Shown: positions 24,681 to 33,437 of the stretch, in pieces | Position numbering within the stretch: the first letter of the stretch is position 1 | Layout of the letters: every line of letters begins with the position of its first letter | Assembly (NCBI GenBank): GCA_965203855.1 | Contig: CBDBDN010000005.1 | Span: 1,116,001 to 1,180,000, forward strand | Direction of reading: 5' to 3' | Source of the DNA: Bin87 sp965203855 | GTDB lineage: Bacteria; Chloroflexota; Dehalococcoidia; Lucifugimonadales; UBA3495 | Length of the DNA stretch: 64,000 nucleotides | Notes under the pieces: generated by a model | The model's database searches: none | Seen by the model: the letters and a program-made list of their open reading frames with translations, nothing else | Told to the model about the DNA's origin: nothing | Translations under genes and position numbers: made by a program

Positions 24681-26187
24681 AGATGAAGCGGGCCTGCTGG
24701 CGGGGGGCGTCGGCGTAGTCGATATAGACGGTGATGACTTCGCTGAAGAAGTCGACGGCTTCAACGCCCTGCTCGCGCTGGCCGACGCCGGAGGCTTTGA
24801 GACCGCCAAAGGGGAGGTGGACTTCGCCGCCGAGGGTAGGGGCGTTGACGTGGACCATGCCGGCGTCGACGGTGTTGATGTAGCGGAAAGCGCGGGGGAT
24901 GTCGCGGGTGTACACGGATGACGACAGTCCGAACTTGACGCTGTTGGAAATGGCGACGGCGTGTTCCAGGTCGCGGGCGCGGAAGACGGTAAGGACGGGG
25001 CCGAAGATTTCCTCGCGGGCGATACGCATATCGGGGTCGACGTCGGTAAAGATGGTGGGTTCGATGTACCAGCCGGCGTCGTAGATGCCGCCGGAGAGGG
25101 CGCGTCCGCCGTAGGCGAGGGTGGCGCCTTCGGAGATGCCGACGGCGATGTAATCGGCGACGGTGCGCTGCTGGGATTCGCTGGAGAGAGGGCTGACGTC
25201 GATGCCGTCGTCCATACCGTCGCCGATGGTGAGTTGGGCGGCAGCGGCGGTAAGGCGTTCCATAAACTGGTCGTACAGGGCGTCCTCAACGATGACGCGG
25301 CTGGTGGCGGTGCAGCGTTGTCCGGTGGAGCCGAAAGCGCCTTGCACGATGCCGCCGAGGGCTTTGTCGAGGTCGGCGTCGGCGAGGAGGATGACGGCGT
25401 TCTTGCCGCCCATTTCGGCTTGCACTTTTTTGAGACTGGCGGCGCCTTTGGCGTAAAGGTCGGTGCCGATTTCGGTGCTGCCGGTAAAGGAGATGCCGGC
25501 GACATCGGGGGATGCGACGAGGGCGTTGCCGACGCTGCCGCCGGGGCCGGTAATGAGGTTGAGGACGCCGTCGGGGACGCCGGCTTCGTCAAAGACTTCG
25601 GTAAGTTTGACGGCGGACAAGGGGGTAATAGAGGCGGGCTTGAACACGATGGCGTTGCCGCAAATGAGGGCGGGGGCCATTTTCCAGGCGGGGATGGCGA
25701 TGGGGAAGTTCCAGGGGGTGATGATGCCGACTACGCCGAGGGGGCGGCGGACGGTGTAGGCGACGGTGTTGGGGAGTTCGGAGGGGGTGGTGTAGCCGAA
25801 CATACGGCGTCCCTCGCCGGCGGCGTACTCTATGATGTTCATAGCGCGGCGGACTTCGCCGCGGGCGTCGGGGAGGGGCTTGCCTTCCTCGGCGGTGATG
25901 GCGCGGGCGATTTCGTCGGCGCGGCGTTCCATGATTGACAGGGCGCGGAACAGGATTTGGGCGCGGGCCGGGGCGGGAGTATCGGCCCAGCCGGGGGCGG
26001 CCTGGGCGGCGGCGGCGACGGCGCGGAGGGTATCCTCGGGGTTGGAGAGCTGAAAATGGCCGAGGAGCTGGTCTTTGTGGGCAGGGTTATAGACGGGGTA
26101 GGTGCGCCCGGAGTCGGAGGGCGTCCATTGGCCGTTGATGTAGTTGTTATGGACGGCGGCGGGGTCGGCAACGGCGGCGGCAGTCAT
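24679..26187 (-). CDS. NAD(P)-dependent aldehyde dehydrogenase
   Basis: The 502-residue protein belongs to the ALDH superfamily, which oxidises aldehydes to acids. Landmarks are ITPWNFPIAIPAWKMAPAL, the Rossmann loop GISFTGSTEIG, the general-base glutamate in QAEMGGKNAV, and the catalytic cysteine in FGSTGQRCTATSR. The C-terminal PFGGLKASGVGQREQG is standard. Sequence style is close to the alpha-ketoglutaric semialdehyde dehydrogenase group, but substrate is not certain. A caggag site precedes the ATG. Its last ten residues belong to the 115-bp repeat, so the C-terminus may have been remodelled. Confidence 0.92.
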   Translation of the reverse strand: MTAAAVADPAAVHNNYINGQWTPSDSGRTYPVYNPAHKDQLLGHFQLSNPEDTLRAVAAAAQAAPGWADTPAPARAQILFRALSIMERRADEIARAITAEEGKPLPDARGEVRRAMNIIEYAAGEGRRMFGYTTPSELPNTVAYTVRRPLGVVGIITPWNFPIAIPAWKMAPALICGNAIVFKPASITPLSAVKLTEVFDEAGVPDGVLNLITGPGGSVGNALVASPDVAGISFTGSTEIGTDLYAKGAASLKKVQAEMGGKNAVILLADADLDKALGGIVQGAFGSTGQRCTATSRVIVEDALYDQFMERLTAAAAQLTIGDGMDDGIDVSPLSSESQQRTVADYIAVGISEGATLAYGGRALSGGIYDAGWYIEPTIFTDVDPDMRIAREEIFGPVLTVFRARDLEHAVAISNSVKFGLSSSVYTRDIPRAFRYINTVDAGMVHVNAPTLGGEVHLPFGGLKASGVGQREQGVEAVDFFSEVITVYIDYADAPRQQARFI

Positions 26188-26340
26188 GGGGGTTGAGTCT
26201 CCTGGCGGGGATGGCTGATTGAATGGACAGGATGATGCGGCTGGGGGTACGGATACGGTAGTGGTACGGAGGGCAGAATACTACCGGCGGGGGTTGGGGG
26301 CAAGGGGGTGAATGGCATGGATATAGGGGATGGATGGGGA

Positions 26341-26646
26341 TTGGGTTTGCCTACACCGATGGACAAGATGGACGGGATTGGGGTTGACGGCAGCGATGTA
26401 GAGGACGGGGGTGATGGCATGGGTAGAGGGGATGGATGGGGATTGGGTTTGCCTACACCGATGGACAGGATGGACAGGATTGGGGTTGACGGCAGCGATG
26501 TAGAGGACGGGGGTGATGGCATGGGTAGAGGGGATGAATGGGGATTGGGTTTGCCTACACCGATGGACAAGATGGACGGGATTGGGGTTGACGGCAGCGA
26601 TGTAGAGGACGGGGGTGATGGCATGGATAGAGGAGATGGATGGGGA
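26341..26646. repeat. 102-bp tandem repeat, three units
   Basis: The word ttgggtttgcctacaccgat begins at 26341, 26443 and 26545, an exact 102-base period. As 102 is divisible by three, both strands stay open through the array, giving a 34-residue repeat rich in glycine and aspartate on the plus strand and in proline and serine on the minus. No ribosome binding site or homology supports a gene. A related piece (acaccgatggacaggatgga) recurs at about 27720. Confidence 0.9.
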
Positions 26647-26715
26647 TTTTGGATAGGGGCGGAGGGGGTTATTGGTTCGGCTGCGGGGGGGGGGGGCCGA
26701 GGTGGGGTGAATGAT

Positions 26716-27159
26716 TCAGCCGTCGTTGATGGTCCAGTGTTCAACCGGCTCTGGGATGGCGACTGAGGGGTGGGGGTCGGCGGCGATGGCCTGGTTGACG
26801 GAGTGGATGATGCGGGCGACGCGGCGGTGGGAGTTGCGGAAGGTACGGCGGGCGGCGGGGCGGTTGCCGGCAAGGCAGGCGCGGTCGAGCGAGGTGTAGA
26901 GGTCGTCGAAGCGGTGTATTGACTTGGCGGAGGTGTAGCTGAGGTGTCCGTTGCCGGCCATCATATAGAGGACGCGGCCGAGTTTGCGGCGGGTGGGGCG
27001 TTCGAAGATATGCCAATGGGAGTTGGCGGCGGCGGCGGCGTGGGAGACGGCGCGTTCCAGAGCGTCGACGGAACGTACGAAATTGCCGGCCCGGGCGTGG
27101 GAATCGGCAAGGGCCAGGAAGTGGTCGGCTTGGGTTTGGTGATAGGGGACATCGTCCAT
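26716..27159 (-). CDS. Helical hypothetical protein, HEPN-like
   Basis: The 147-residue protein begins MDDVPYHQTQADHFLALADSH and is predicted to be all-helical, with a first half (FVRSVDALERAVSHAAAAANSHW) resembling the helical hairpin of HEPN/PaREP1-type proteins. A loosely similar pair lies at 49.7-50.5 kb. The start with gagg upstream is at 27159. There is no classic Rx4-6H motif at the usual place, so nuclease activity is not claimed. Confidence 0.55.
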   Translation of the reverse strand: MDDVPYHQTQADHFLALADSHARAGNFVRSVDALERAVSHAAAAANSHWHIFERPTRRKLGRVLYMMAGNGHLSYTSAKSIHRFDDLYTSLDRACLAGNRPAARRTFRNSHRRVARIIHSVNQAIAADPHPSVAIPEPVEHWTINDG

Positions 27160-28022
27160 TGGGGACCTCACGGGGCAAGGGCGTGTGGGGGTACAAGAGA
27201 TGCTAACCCCGGCCGGCTCCCTCGGGAGCCGGGGGGCGAGATGGCCCGGTGTTGGTCAATGGGCTGCGGATTGGATGGTTGGCCGCTGCTGGGGCGGCGG
27301 GGTTAGGTTGGGGCGATGGCGTTGCCTCCGTGTGCGGGGGGTGATGCGGAATTGATGGTGTCAGGCGTGTCAGGCAGGTTGTCAGGCGGTTGATTGAACT
27401 TGCTAGCGGGGTTCGGGTTTCCGAGTTTTTTGGTTTCCAGGTCGGTTTCAGCCCTACGGCCGGAGGTTTTGCGCGTTGCTTTTCACGCGGCTGGATTTTC
27501 GTCCGAGGACGGGGCGCTACGTCTGGCGCCTTGGCAGGACCCGACTCCTTCGGTTAGTTGGACCGTGGGCGAGTAGGGAACGCCGGTGCGACTTGATTGC
27601 TGAATGACCGTAACGACCTGGAAGTTGGTGGGCTCGGAGATTGGCTGCCTGACGAATCTGATTATAGCACGGCTGTACGGGTTCGCAAGGGGTTGGCGTC
27701 ATTGGCGGGAGGGAATTTTTACACCGATGGACAGGATGGATAGGATGGGTTTTTATGGCATGGATAAAGGGGATGGACGGGGATATTGGATTCCGGCTTA
27801 CGCCGGAATGACGGGTGGGTGGGTTGGAATGACGGTTTGGGGGGACGGGATGACGGTTTGGGGGATGGATTCCGGCTTGCGCCGGAATGACGGGTGGGGG
27901 GGATTTTATTCGCTTGCCCCTGTCGTCCTTGTATGCTACCCTGCGCCCGGCCCGCCGCCGCCGTTGCCAAAGACGCCGCTCGACCCGCCCGCAGGACCCG
28001 GAATTGCCGGATTGCTTGAACC
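27160..28022. other. Long intergenic stretch with repeats
   Basis: I see no supported gene in this 860-base gap. It has a strong hairpin CCGGCTCCCTCGGGAGCCGG (about 27211-27230) just upstream of the preceding minus-strand gene, a fragment of the 102-bp repeat near 27720, and two dispersed palindromes (27790-27809 and 27869-27888). Open frames such as the one at 27394-27576 have no ribosome binding site or recognisable product. Confidence 0.65.
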
Positions 28023-28361
28023 ATGCCAGCGCCCCAGATTACTTTCAACTGTACCATTCAAGAGGGGATGATCCCCGACGCGCTGCGGCCCCGCCTGGCG
28101 TCCGAACTGGCCCGCATCACTACCGACATCATCGGCGGCGACCCGGACGCCGTTGCCGTCCATTATATTGAAATACCCTACGGGTTCGGCTTTCGCGGCG
28201 GCCACCTCTCCACTACCTCCGCAGTCCGCGGCGAAATACCCCCCGGCTGCGACCAGGATACCCGCGTCCAACTGATGCGCCAAATACAGGATATGTGGAT
28301 GGAACTCACCGGCTGCACCACCGACGAACTGGTCGTATCCGCCCGCGATCGCCGGAACTAA
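28023..28361 (+). CDS. Tautomerase-superfamily protein
   Basis: The 112-residue protein starts with Met-Pro, so after processing it would expose the N-terminal proline that serves as catalytic base in 4-oxalocrotonate tautomerase relatives. The body (ELARITTDIIGGDPDAVAVHYIEI) has the beta-alpha-beta pattern of the fold. It is 62 bases ahead of a second member. Together they may work on an unsaturated or halogenated acid, but the substrate of this one cannot be given. Confidence 0.65.
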   Translation: MPAPQITFNCTIQEGMIPDALRPRLASELARITTDIIGGDPDAVAVHYIEIPYGFGFRGGHLSTTSAVRGEIPPGCDQDTRVQLMRQIQDMWMELTGCTTDELVVSARDRRN

Positions 28362-28423
28362 TCCCATCGGCTTATCCCGTCAACCAACCCCGTCAACTAA
28401 CCCCCACCGCCAGGAGGAACATT

Positions 28424-28831
28424 ATGCCGTACTACCGCTGCGCCATCCCCAAAGACGCCCTTTCTTTTGAGCAGCGCCAGGAAATTGCGCGCGCTTTTAC
28501 CGACATCCATTGCGGCAGCACCGGCGCGCCGCGCAGTTTCGTCAGCGTGGCCTTTTTTGAGACGGAGCCGGGTGCGGACGCCGCCGCCGCGCATCCTACG
28601 CCCTACTATGTGGACGGCGCCAACCGGGCCGGGCGTTCCGCAGCCGTCAAGCAGCAGCTCCTTTCCGACCTTACCGATGCCTTTGGCCGCATCGCCGGCG
28701 TCGCCCCGGAGCAGGTATCCGGCCGCATCACCGAAAACCCGGCGTCCTGGACCATGGAAGGCGGTTTCGTCCTGCCCGAACCCGGCCAGGAAGGCCCGGA
28801 ATGGTACGCCGCCGCCGCCGCCGCCGACTAA
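28424..28831 (+). CDS. cis-3-chloroacrylic acid dehalogenase-like tautomerase
   Basis: cis-CaaD hydrolytically removes chloride from cis-3-chloroacrylate, using Pro1, His28, Arg70, Arg73, Tyr103 and Glu114. In this 135-residue protein I see Pro1 (MPYY), His28 in FTDIHCG, an Arg pair spaced alike in NRAGRSAAVK (residues 67 and 70), and a glutamate in TMEGGFVLPEPGQEGPEW, which matches the enzyme's C-terminal region. The tyrosine equivalent seems absent, as in the related Cg10062 type where efficiency is low. The aggagg site and spacing are good. Either a dehalogenase or a hydratase/tautomerase of unknown substrate is possible. Confidence 0.75.
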   Translation: MPYYRCAIPKDALSFEQRQEIARAFTDIHCGSTGAPRSFVSVAFFETEPGADAAAAHPTPYYVDGANRAGRSAAVKQQLLSDLTDAFGRIAGVAPEQVSGRITENPASWTMEGGFVLPEPGQEGPEWYAAAAAAD

Positions 28832-29162
28832 CCTGCAACCCTCAAACTGATCCCAACCCCCCAACCCGCCATCCCGGCGCCCCCTACAACCGTCATTCCG
28901 GCGCAAGCCGGAATCCCCGTCCCCCCGGCCGGCATCGGCATATATGTACCGCCCCCCAACCCGCCATTCCGGCGCCCCCTACAACCGTCATTCCGGCGCA
29001 AGCCGGAATCCCCACACCCCGGCCGGCACAACGGCCGGCATCGGCATATATGTACCGCCAACTCCCTAAACCTGCCATCCCATCCCCCCAACCCGCCATC
29101 CCGCCGGCCCCTACAACCGTCATTCCGGCGCAAGCCGGAATCCACCTTGCGCCGAGCAGCCT
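28832..29162. other. Intergenic stretch with three dispersed palindromes
   Basis: No gene is seen. Copies of ATTCCGGCGCAAGCCGGAAT lie at 28895-28914, 28990-29009 and 29122-29141, joined by repeated ccggcatcggcatatatgta segments (about 28932 and 29036). The three form a loose tandem array ahead of the secA promoter. Confidence 0.8.
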
Positions 29163-29171
29163 TGCTATAAT
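29163..29171 (+). promoter_or_regulatory. Extended -10 promoter of secA
   Basis: TGCTATAAT matches the extended -10 consensus TGnTATAAT exactly. A -35 is not obvious. Transcription would start about 65 bases before the secA ATG. Confidence 0.5.
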
Positions 29172-29242
29172 ATAGCCATACTGCCCGGCCCCCCCGCTGT
29201 GCCTTGTACTTGGGATAAGGCCGGAATGAGGGTTCTATCTCT

Positions 29243-32002
29243 ATGGTCTCTTTTCTCAAAAAGGTCGTCGGCGACACGCCGGAACGCGCCGCCACCAAGC
29301 TCCGCAGCAGTCTCGTCCCCCAAATCAACGCCCTTGAACCCGGCATCCAAGCGTTGGACGATGCCGCCCTGCGCGCCAAAACCGACGAATTCCGCCGCCG
29401 GCTGGACGACGGCGCATCCCTGGACGACCTGCTGCCGGAGGCTTTCGCCGTCGTGCGGGAGGCGGCGCTCCGTAAATTGGGCCAGCGCCATTACGACGTC
29501 CAACTCGTCGGCGGCGCCGTCCTCCATCACGGCAAAATCGCCGAAATGAAAACCGGCGAAGGCAAAACCCTCGTCGCTACTCTCCCCGCCTACCTCAACG
29601 CCCTCTCCGGCAAGGGCGTCCATATCGTTACCGTCAACGACTATCTGGCCCGCCGGGATCCGGTCTGGATGGGGCCAATCTATCATCTGCTCGGCCTCTC
29701 CGTCGGCTGCTTGCAGCACGACGCCGCCTATATCTACGACCCCGAATTTGACGCCCCCGGCAAGAACGGATTCCAGTATCTGCGGCCGGTTGAACGCAAG
29801 GATGCCTACGCCGCCGACATCCTGTACGGCACTAACAGCGAGTTCGGCTTTGACTACCTGCGCGACAACATCGCTACCGAAACCACCATGCTGGCCCAGC
29901 ACGGGCGCGGCATTTTCGCCATCGTCGACGAAGTGGACAACATCCTCATCGACGAAGCCCGCACCCCCCTGATTATCAGCGGCCCGGCGGCGCAGCCCGT
30001 GGAGCATTACCACACTTTCGCCCGCCTCGCCCCCCGTCTCCGCGATTTTGACGACTACGGCGATGCTGCCGACTACGCCATCGACGAGCGCACGCAGGCC
30101 ATTTCCCTCACCGAGGACGGCATCCGCAAAATGGAAAGCTGGACCGGCGTCAGCAACCTCTATGACCCCGAAAACTTCCACCTGGTGCAGTACATGGAAA
30201 ACGCCATCGTCGCCCAGGTGCAGAAAGTCAAGGACAAAGACTATGTCGTCCAGAACGGCGAAGTCATCATCGTTGACGAATTCACCGGACGCCTCCAGTT
30301 CGGACGCCGCTGGTCCGATGGCCTGCACCAAGCCGTTGAGGCGAAAGAGGGCCTCAAAATCCAGCGCGAAAGCATGACCTATGCCACCATCACCCTCCAA
30401 AACTATTTCCGCCTTTACGACAAGCTGGCCGGTATGACCGGCACCGCCGTAACCGAAGCCGAGGAGTTTTACAAAATCTACGGGCTGGAAGTGGTGGCCG
30501 TTCCTACCAACCAGGATATGATTCGGGATGACGCCCCCGACCTGATTTTCCCCACGCAAGATGGCAAGTGGAATGCCGTCATCGCGGAAATCAAGGACCG
30601 TTCCGAAAGCGGCCAGCCCGTCCTCGTCGGCACTACTTCCGTAGAAACCTCAGAAATGCTGAGCGACCGCCTGCGGCGCCAAGGCGTCAAGCATCAAGTG
30701 CTGAACGCCCGCAACCACGCCCAGGAAGCCGCCATCATCGCCCAGGCCGGACGCGCCGGCGCCGTTACCGTCTCCACCAACATGGCCGGCCGCGGCACCG
30801 ACATCGTCCTCGGCGGCGCCGACACCGACCGGGAGGACTGGCGGCAGGAACACGACCGCGTTATCGATCTGGGCGGCCTCTATGTCATCGGCACCGAACA
30901 CCACGAAGCCCGCCGGGTGGACAACCAGCTCCGCGGCCGCGCCGGCCGCCAGGGCGACCCCGGCAGCAGCCGCTTTTTCGTCGCCCTCGAGGACGACCTG
31001 ATGCAGCGGTTCGGCGGCGACCGCATCAAAAATGTGATGAACTGGAGCGGCCTCAACGACGACGAGCCCCTGGAAAGCAAAGTCATCACCAAGTCCATCT
31101 CCGGCGCGCAGGTCAAGGTTGAGGGCTACCACTTTGATATGCGAAAGCATCTGCTCAACTTTGACGATGTGTTGAGCCAGCAGCGCCGGGAAGTCTATAA
31201 AGAGCGCGCCAAAATACTGGACAATGAAGGACTGCGGGAAAGCTTTTTAGACATGGCGCGCGCCGAATACGACGGGCTCGCCGCTACCCATCTGCAAGCC
31301 CGCCATTCCGACGACTGGGACGCCGCCGGCTTCCTCAACGGAGTCCGGCAAATCGCCCCGCCGCCGCCGGAGCTGGACACCCCCGAAAAGCTGCTGGAAC
31401 TGCGCCGCGACCAAATCAGCGACCGGCTGGACGCCCATACCGAGCAGCTGTATGACGATAAAGAACGCGTCCTGGGCGCCGAAAATATGCGCTGGCTGGT
31501 GCGCCAGCTGCTGCTCAAAGCGGTTGACGACCACTGGGTGCGGCATCTAACCGCTATGGAGGATTTGCGTACCGGCGTCGGCTTGCAAGCCGTCGGGCAG
31601 CGCGACCCCCTGGCCGTGTACCGCTCCGAGGGCCGCAACAATTTCGTAGATATGTGGCGGCAAATCCGCCGCGCCGTTACGCATACCCTATTCCATGTAA
31701 CCCTGTCGCGGATTGCCCCCATGGCTGCATCGGCGGCGTCAAACGCAGCAGTAGCGGGCAATGGGTATGGCGATGACTCCGCCGCCGCAATAGCAGCGTC
31801 CGGCAACGGGGCAGCTAGAGTATCTGCCGGCCGTATGCCCGAAAGCCCCATGGCCGCAGTGAACGCCGGCGCCGGCAGCGGACGCGGCGGCGCAACCGCA
31901 ACCGCCGCCCGTCCCCGTGCCGCCCGCAAAATCGGCCGCAACTCCCAATGCCCCTGCGGCAGCGGACGCAAATACAAACGCTGCTGCGGCGCCAACGCCT
32001 GA
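29243..32002 (+). CDS. secA: Preprotein translocase ATPase SecA
   Basis: SecA drives unfolded proteins through SecYEG. The 919-residue protein shows Walker A KMKTGEGKTLVATLPAYLNA, the helicase segment YGTNSEFGFDYLRDN, the DEAD-like VDEVDNILIDEARTPLIISG, the second motor domain with TNMAGRGTDIVLGG and LRGRAGRQGDPG, and the helical scaffold near residue 600-800. The C-terminus carries the zinc-binding tail NSQCPCGSGRKYKRCCG used for SecB or ribosome contact. An alanine/glycine-rich linker (about residues 810-895) precedes it. It is complete and has no frameshift. Confidence 0.97.
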   Translation: MVSFLKKVVGDTPERAATKLRSSLVPQINALEPGIQALDDAALRAKTDEFRRRLDDGASLDDLLPEAFAVVREAALRKLGQRHYDVQLVGGAVLHHGKIAEMKTGEGKTLVATLPAYLNALSGKGVHIVTVNDYLARRDPVWMGPIYHLLGLSVGCLQHDAAYIYDPEFDAPGKNGFQYLRPVERKDAYAADILYGTNSEFGFDYLRDNIATETTMLAQHGRGIFAIVDEVDNILIDEARTPLIISGPAAQPVEHYHTFARLAPRLRDFDDYGDAADYAIDERTQAISLTEDGIRKMESWTGVSNLYDPENFHLVQYMENAIVAQVQKVKDKDYVVQNGEVIIVDEFTGRLQFGRRWSDGLHQAVEAKEGLKIQRESMTYATITLQNYFRLYDKLAGMTGTAVTEAEEFYKIYGLEVVAVPTNQDMIRDDAPDLIFPTQDGKWNAVIAEIKDRSESGQPVLVGTTSVETSEMLSDRLRRQGVKHQVLNARNHAQEAAIIAQAGRAGAVTVSTNMAGRGTDIVLGGADTDREDWRQEHDRVIDLGGLYVIGTEHHEARRVDNQLRGRAGRQGDPGSSRFFVALEDDLMQRFGGDRIKNVMNWSGLNDDEPLESKVITKSISGAQVKVEGYHFDMRKHLLNFDDVLSQQRREVYKERAKILDNEGLRESFLDMARAEYDGLAATHLQARHSDDWDAAGFLNGVRQIAPPPPELDTPEKLLELRRDQISDRLDAHTEQLYDDKERVLGAENMRWLVRQLLLKAVDDHWVRHLTAMEDLRTGVGLQAVGQRDPLAVYRSEGRNNFVDMWRQIRRAVTHTLFHVTLSRIAPMAASAASNAAVAGNGYGDDSAAAIAASGNGAARVSAGRMPESPMAAVNAGAGSGRGGATATAARPRAARKIGRNSQCPCGSGRKYKRCCGANA

Positions 32003-32068
32003 CGCCGCCGCCTTGCCAGTCGTTATAACCCGAAATCCGCGGAATTCCGGCTACGCAGTTCCGCGATT

Positions 32069-32392
32069 CTATCGTCGGCATAGACGATTCGCCGCAATGC
32101 CGGCATAACGTCGTTGACCAGCGCGCCCATTATGCGATACATCGGCCACTCTTGCAGAAAATCGGCCAATGCGTCTTGCGCCTCTCTTATAGTTGCCGTT
32201 TTCCAGCGGCTTGATTACCCGATTAAGCAGGACATCCGCTTTGCGATACGGATCTCTGGATACGCCGGCATCGCTCAGCAATACCAGCAAAGCCACTTCG
32301 CGATGCGCCATGCGGATTATCATACGGCGTAATTCCTCTTTTGACGATTGCGCCGCACGATACAGCTGTTCGGCGTCGGGGTGATTGAACAT
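32069..32392 (-). CDS. Small basic hypothetical protein
   Basis: The 107-residue frame starts MFNHPDAEQLYRAAQSSKEEL and is helical and basic at the end. It follows a 66-residue gene on the same strand by 22 bases. No domain is recognised and the start lacks a strong ribosome binding site, so this is tentative. Confidence 0.4.
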   Translation of the reverse strand: MFNHPDAEQLYRAAQSSKEELRRMIIRMAHREVALLVLLSDAGVSRDPYRKADVLLNRVIKPLENGNYKRGARRIGRFSARVADVSHNGRAGQRRYAGIAANRLCRR

Positions 32393-32414
32393 ACCGGAGC
32401 GACTAGCCGCAAGC

Positions 32415-32615
32415 CTAATCCTCCGTCCGCTGGCCGGCGCTGACCGGACGCGCGGTTTCGCGTTTGACGGCAGCTTCGTAGGCATCGCTCAGCGATTCAA
32501 ACCGCGTCAGCTCTTTCCGCAAATCCTGCGCTATATCCTCCTGTTCCCGGCGCAATCGGTCGAATTCTTGCCGCTTATTGCGCGGCAACGCCTCGTACAT
32601 AGCTTGTTCGTCCAT
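32415..32615 (-). CDS. Small coiled-coil hypothetical protein
   Basis: The 66-residue protein (starting MDEQAMYEALPRNKRQEFD) is rich in charged residues with heptad-like hydrophobics (LRREQEDIAQDLRKELTRF), suggesting a coiled coil. An AGGAGG site precedes the ATG. It may be co-transcribed with the following basic protein. Confidence 0.5.
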   Translation of the reverse strand: MDEQAMYEALPRNKRQEFDRLRREQEDIAQDLRKELTRFESLSDAYEAAVKRETARPVSAGQRTED

Positions 32616-32776
32616 AACCCCGGCCTCCTGGTTAGTTGGCATCTCATTATTAAGCAGATCCAAGGCGTTTTTCAAGCCCGGCATTCTGCCCGACGGACGG
32701 TAACCGCCCGGTCTGTTACCGTCGCAACAGCCGCCGCAAGACAATGGCATGGATGTATAGGATGAATGGGATTAGG

Positions 32777-32796
32777 ATTCCGGCTTGTGCCGGAAT
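32777..32796. repeat. Dispersed palindrome copy
   Basis: A copy of the dispersed palindrome with loop variant TTGT lies between the two short minus-strand genes. Confidence 0.75.
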
Positions 32797-32845
32797 GACG
32801 GTTGAGGGGACGGAATGCCGGCGTATTTCAGTCGTAGTGCGCCGG

Positions 32846-32989
32846 CTAGACCCCACGGCGTTCCCGGGACGCAAGCACCCGTTCAATCCGCTTATCGTTC
32901 TCTTTGGCGAGCTTAACTACTTCCCGTTCCACGCGCGCCGTTACACGCTCCTGCTGCGGCGTCAACCGGATTTCCGTTGCCATTGCCAT
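32846..32989 (-). CDS. Short basic helical protein (47 residues)
   Basis: This short frame starts MAMATEIRLTPQQERVTARV and ends SRERRGV before a TAG. An AAAGGAGG site lies seven bases ahead of the ATG, which is the main reason to accept it. It is charged and probably helical. A second ATG six bases later is an alternative. No function is known. Confidence 0.5.
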   Translation of the reverse strand: MAMATEIRLTPQQERVTARVEREVVKLAKENDKRIERVLASRERRGV

Positions 32990-33067
32990 AACACTGCCTC
33001 CTTTGCCTCGACGCCAGTCAAGCACAATCGGGATGACGCTGTCAATTAAGGCGGGGGATTTGGCGCG

Positions 33068-33337
33068 TCATTCCGAATTGCGCCGAAACAGCCGCCGCAC
33101 TATGTTGAGCGGCTGCGGTTGGGATTGAGATTGAGACTGCCCTTGCGCCGCCGGCTCATCATCCATCGCAACGGGGCGGTTGCGCCCGGACGCCCAGCCC
33201 TCCGGGTCGCGCTCAAACGCAATGCGGCAGCCAGGCGCGCAGAAATAGTAGGTCTGCCCGGCGTGTTCGCTGCTCCCACCGTTGGGATTCTCAACATCAA
33301 CCTGCATCAGGCAGATCGGATCGGTTGCCGTTGCCAT
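33068..33337 (-). CDS. YHS-domain protein
   Basis: The 89-residue protein begins with a YHS motif: DPICLMQVDV, then TYYFCAPGCRIAFERDPEGW, giving the two or three cysteines typical of this metal-binding domain. A glutamine/serine-rich spacer (QSQSQSQPQP) and a basic tail (RRLFRRN) follow. AGGAGG supports the start at 33337; an adjacent ATG at 33340 is an alternative. YHS modules occur with copper or mercury transport proteins, but no such neighbour is present here. Confidence 0.8.
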   Translation of the reverse strand: MATATDPICLMQVDVENPNGGSSEHAGQTYYFCAPGCRIAFERDPEGWASGRNRPVAMDDEPAAQGQSQSQSQPQPLNIVRRLFRRNSE

Positions 33338-33437
33338 CATAGTCCTCCTGTTCGCCCCGGCGGCGTTCCCCGACTGCTCGCCCCGGCGGCGCAGCCCGCC
33401 ATCGACAAATCAATCAGTCAATCAATCAATTACTCAA

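Noticed and set aside
24961..25938. A 325-codon open frame antisense to the aldehyde dehydrogenase
   Set aside because: It is a glycine/aspartate-rich shadow of a well-supported gene on the other strand.
26308..26766. A 152-codon frame across the 102-bp repeat
   Set aside because: It stays open only because the period is a multiple of three; no ribosome binding site or homology, and it overlaps the end of the opposite gene.
27394..27576. A 60-codon frame in the large gap before the tautomerase genes
   Set aside because: No ribosome binding site, no homology and a repeat-rich context.
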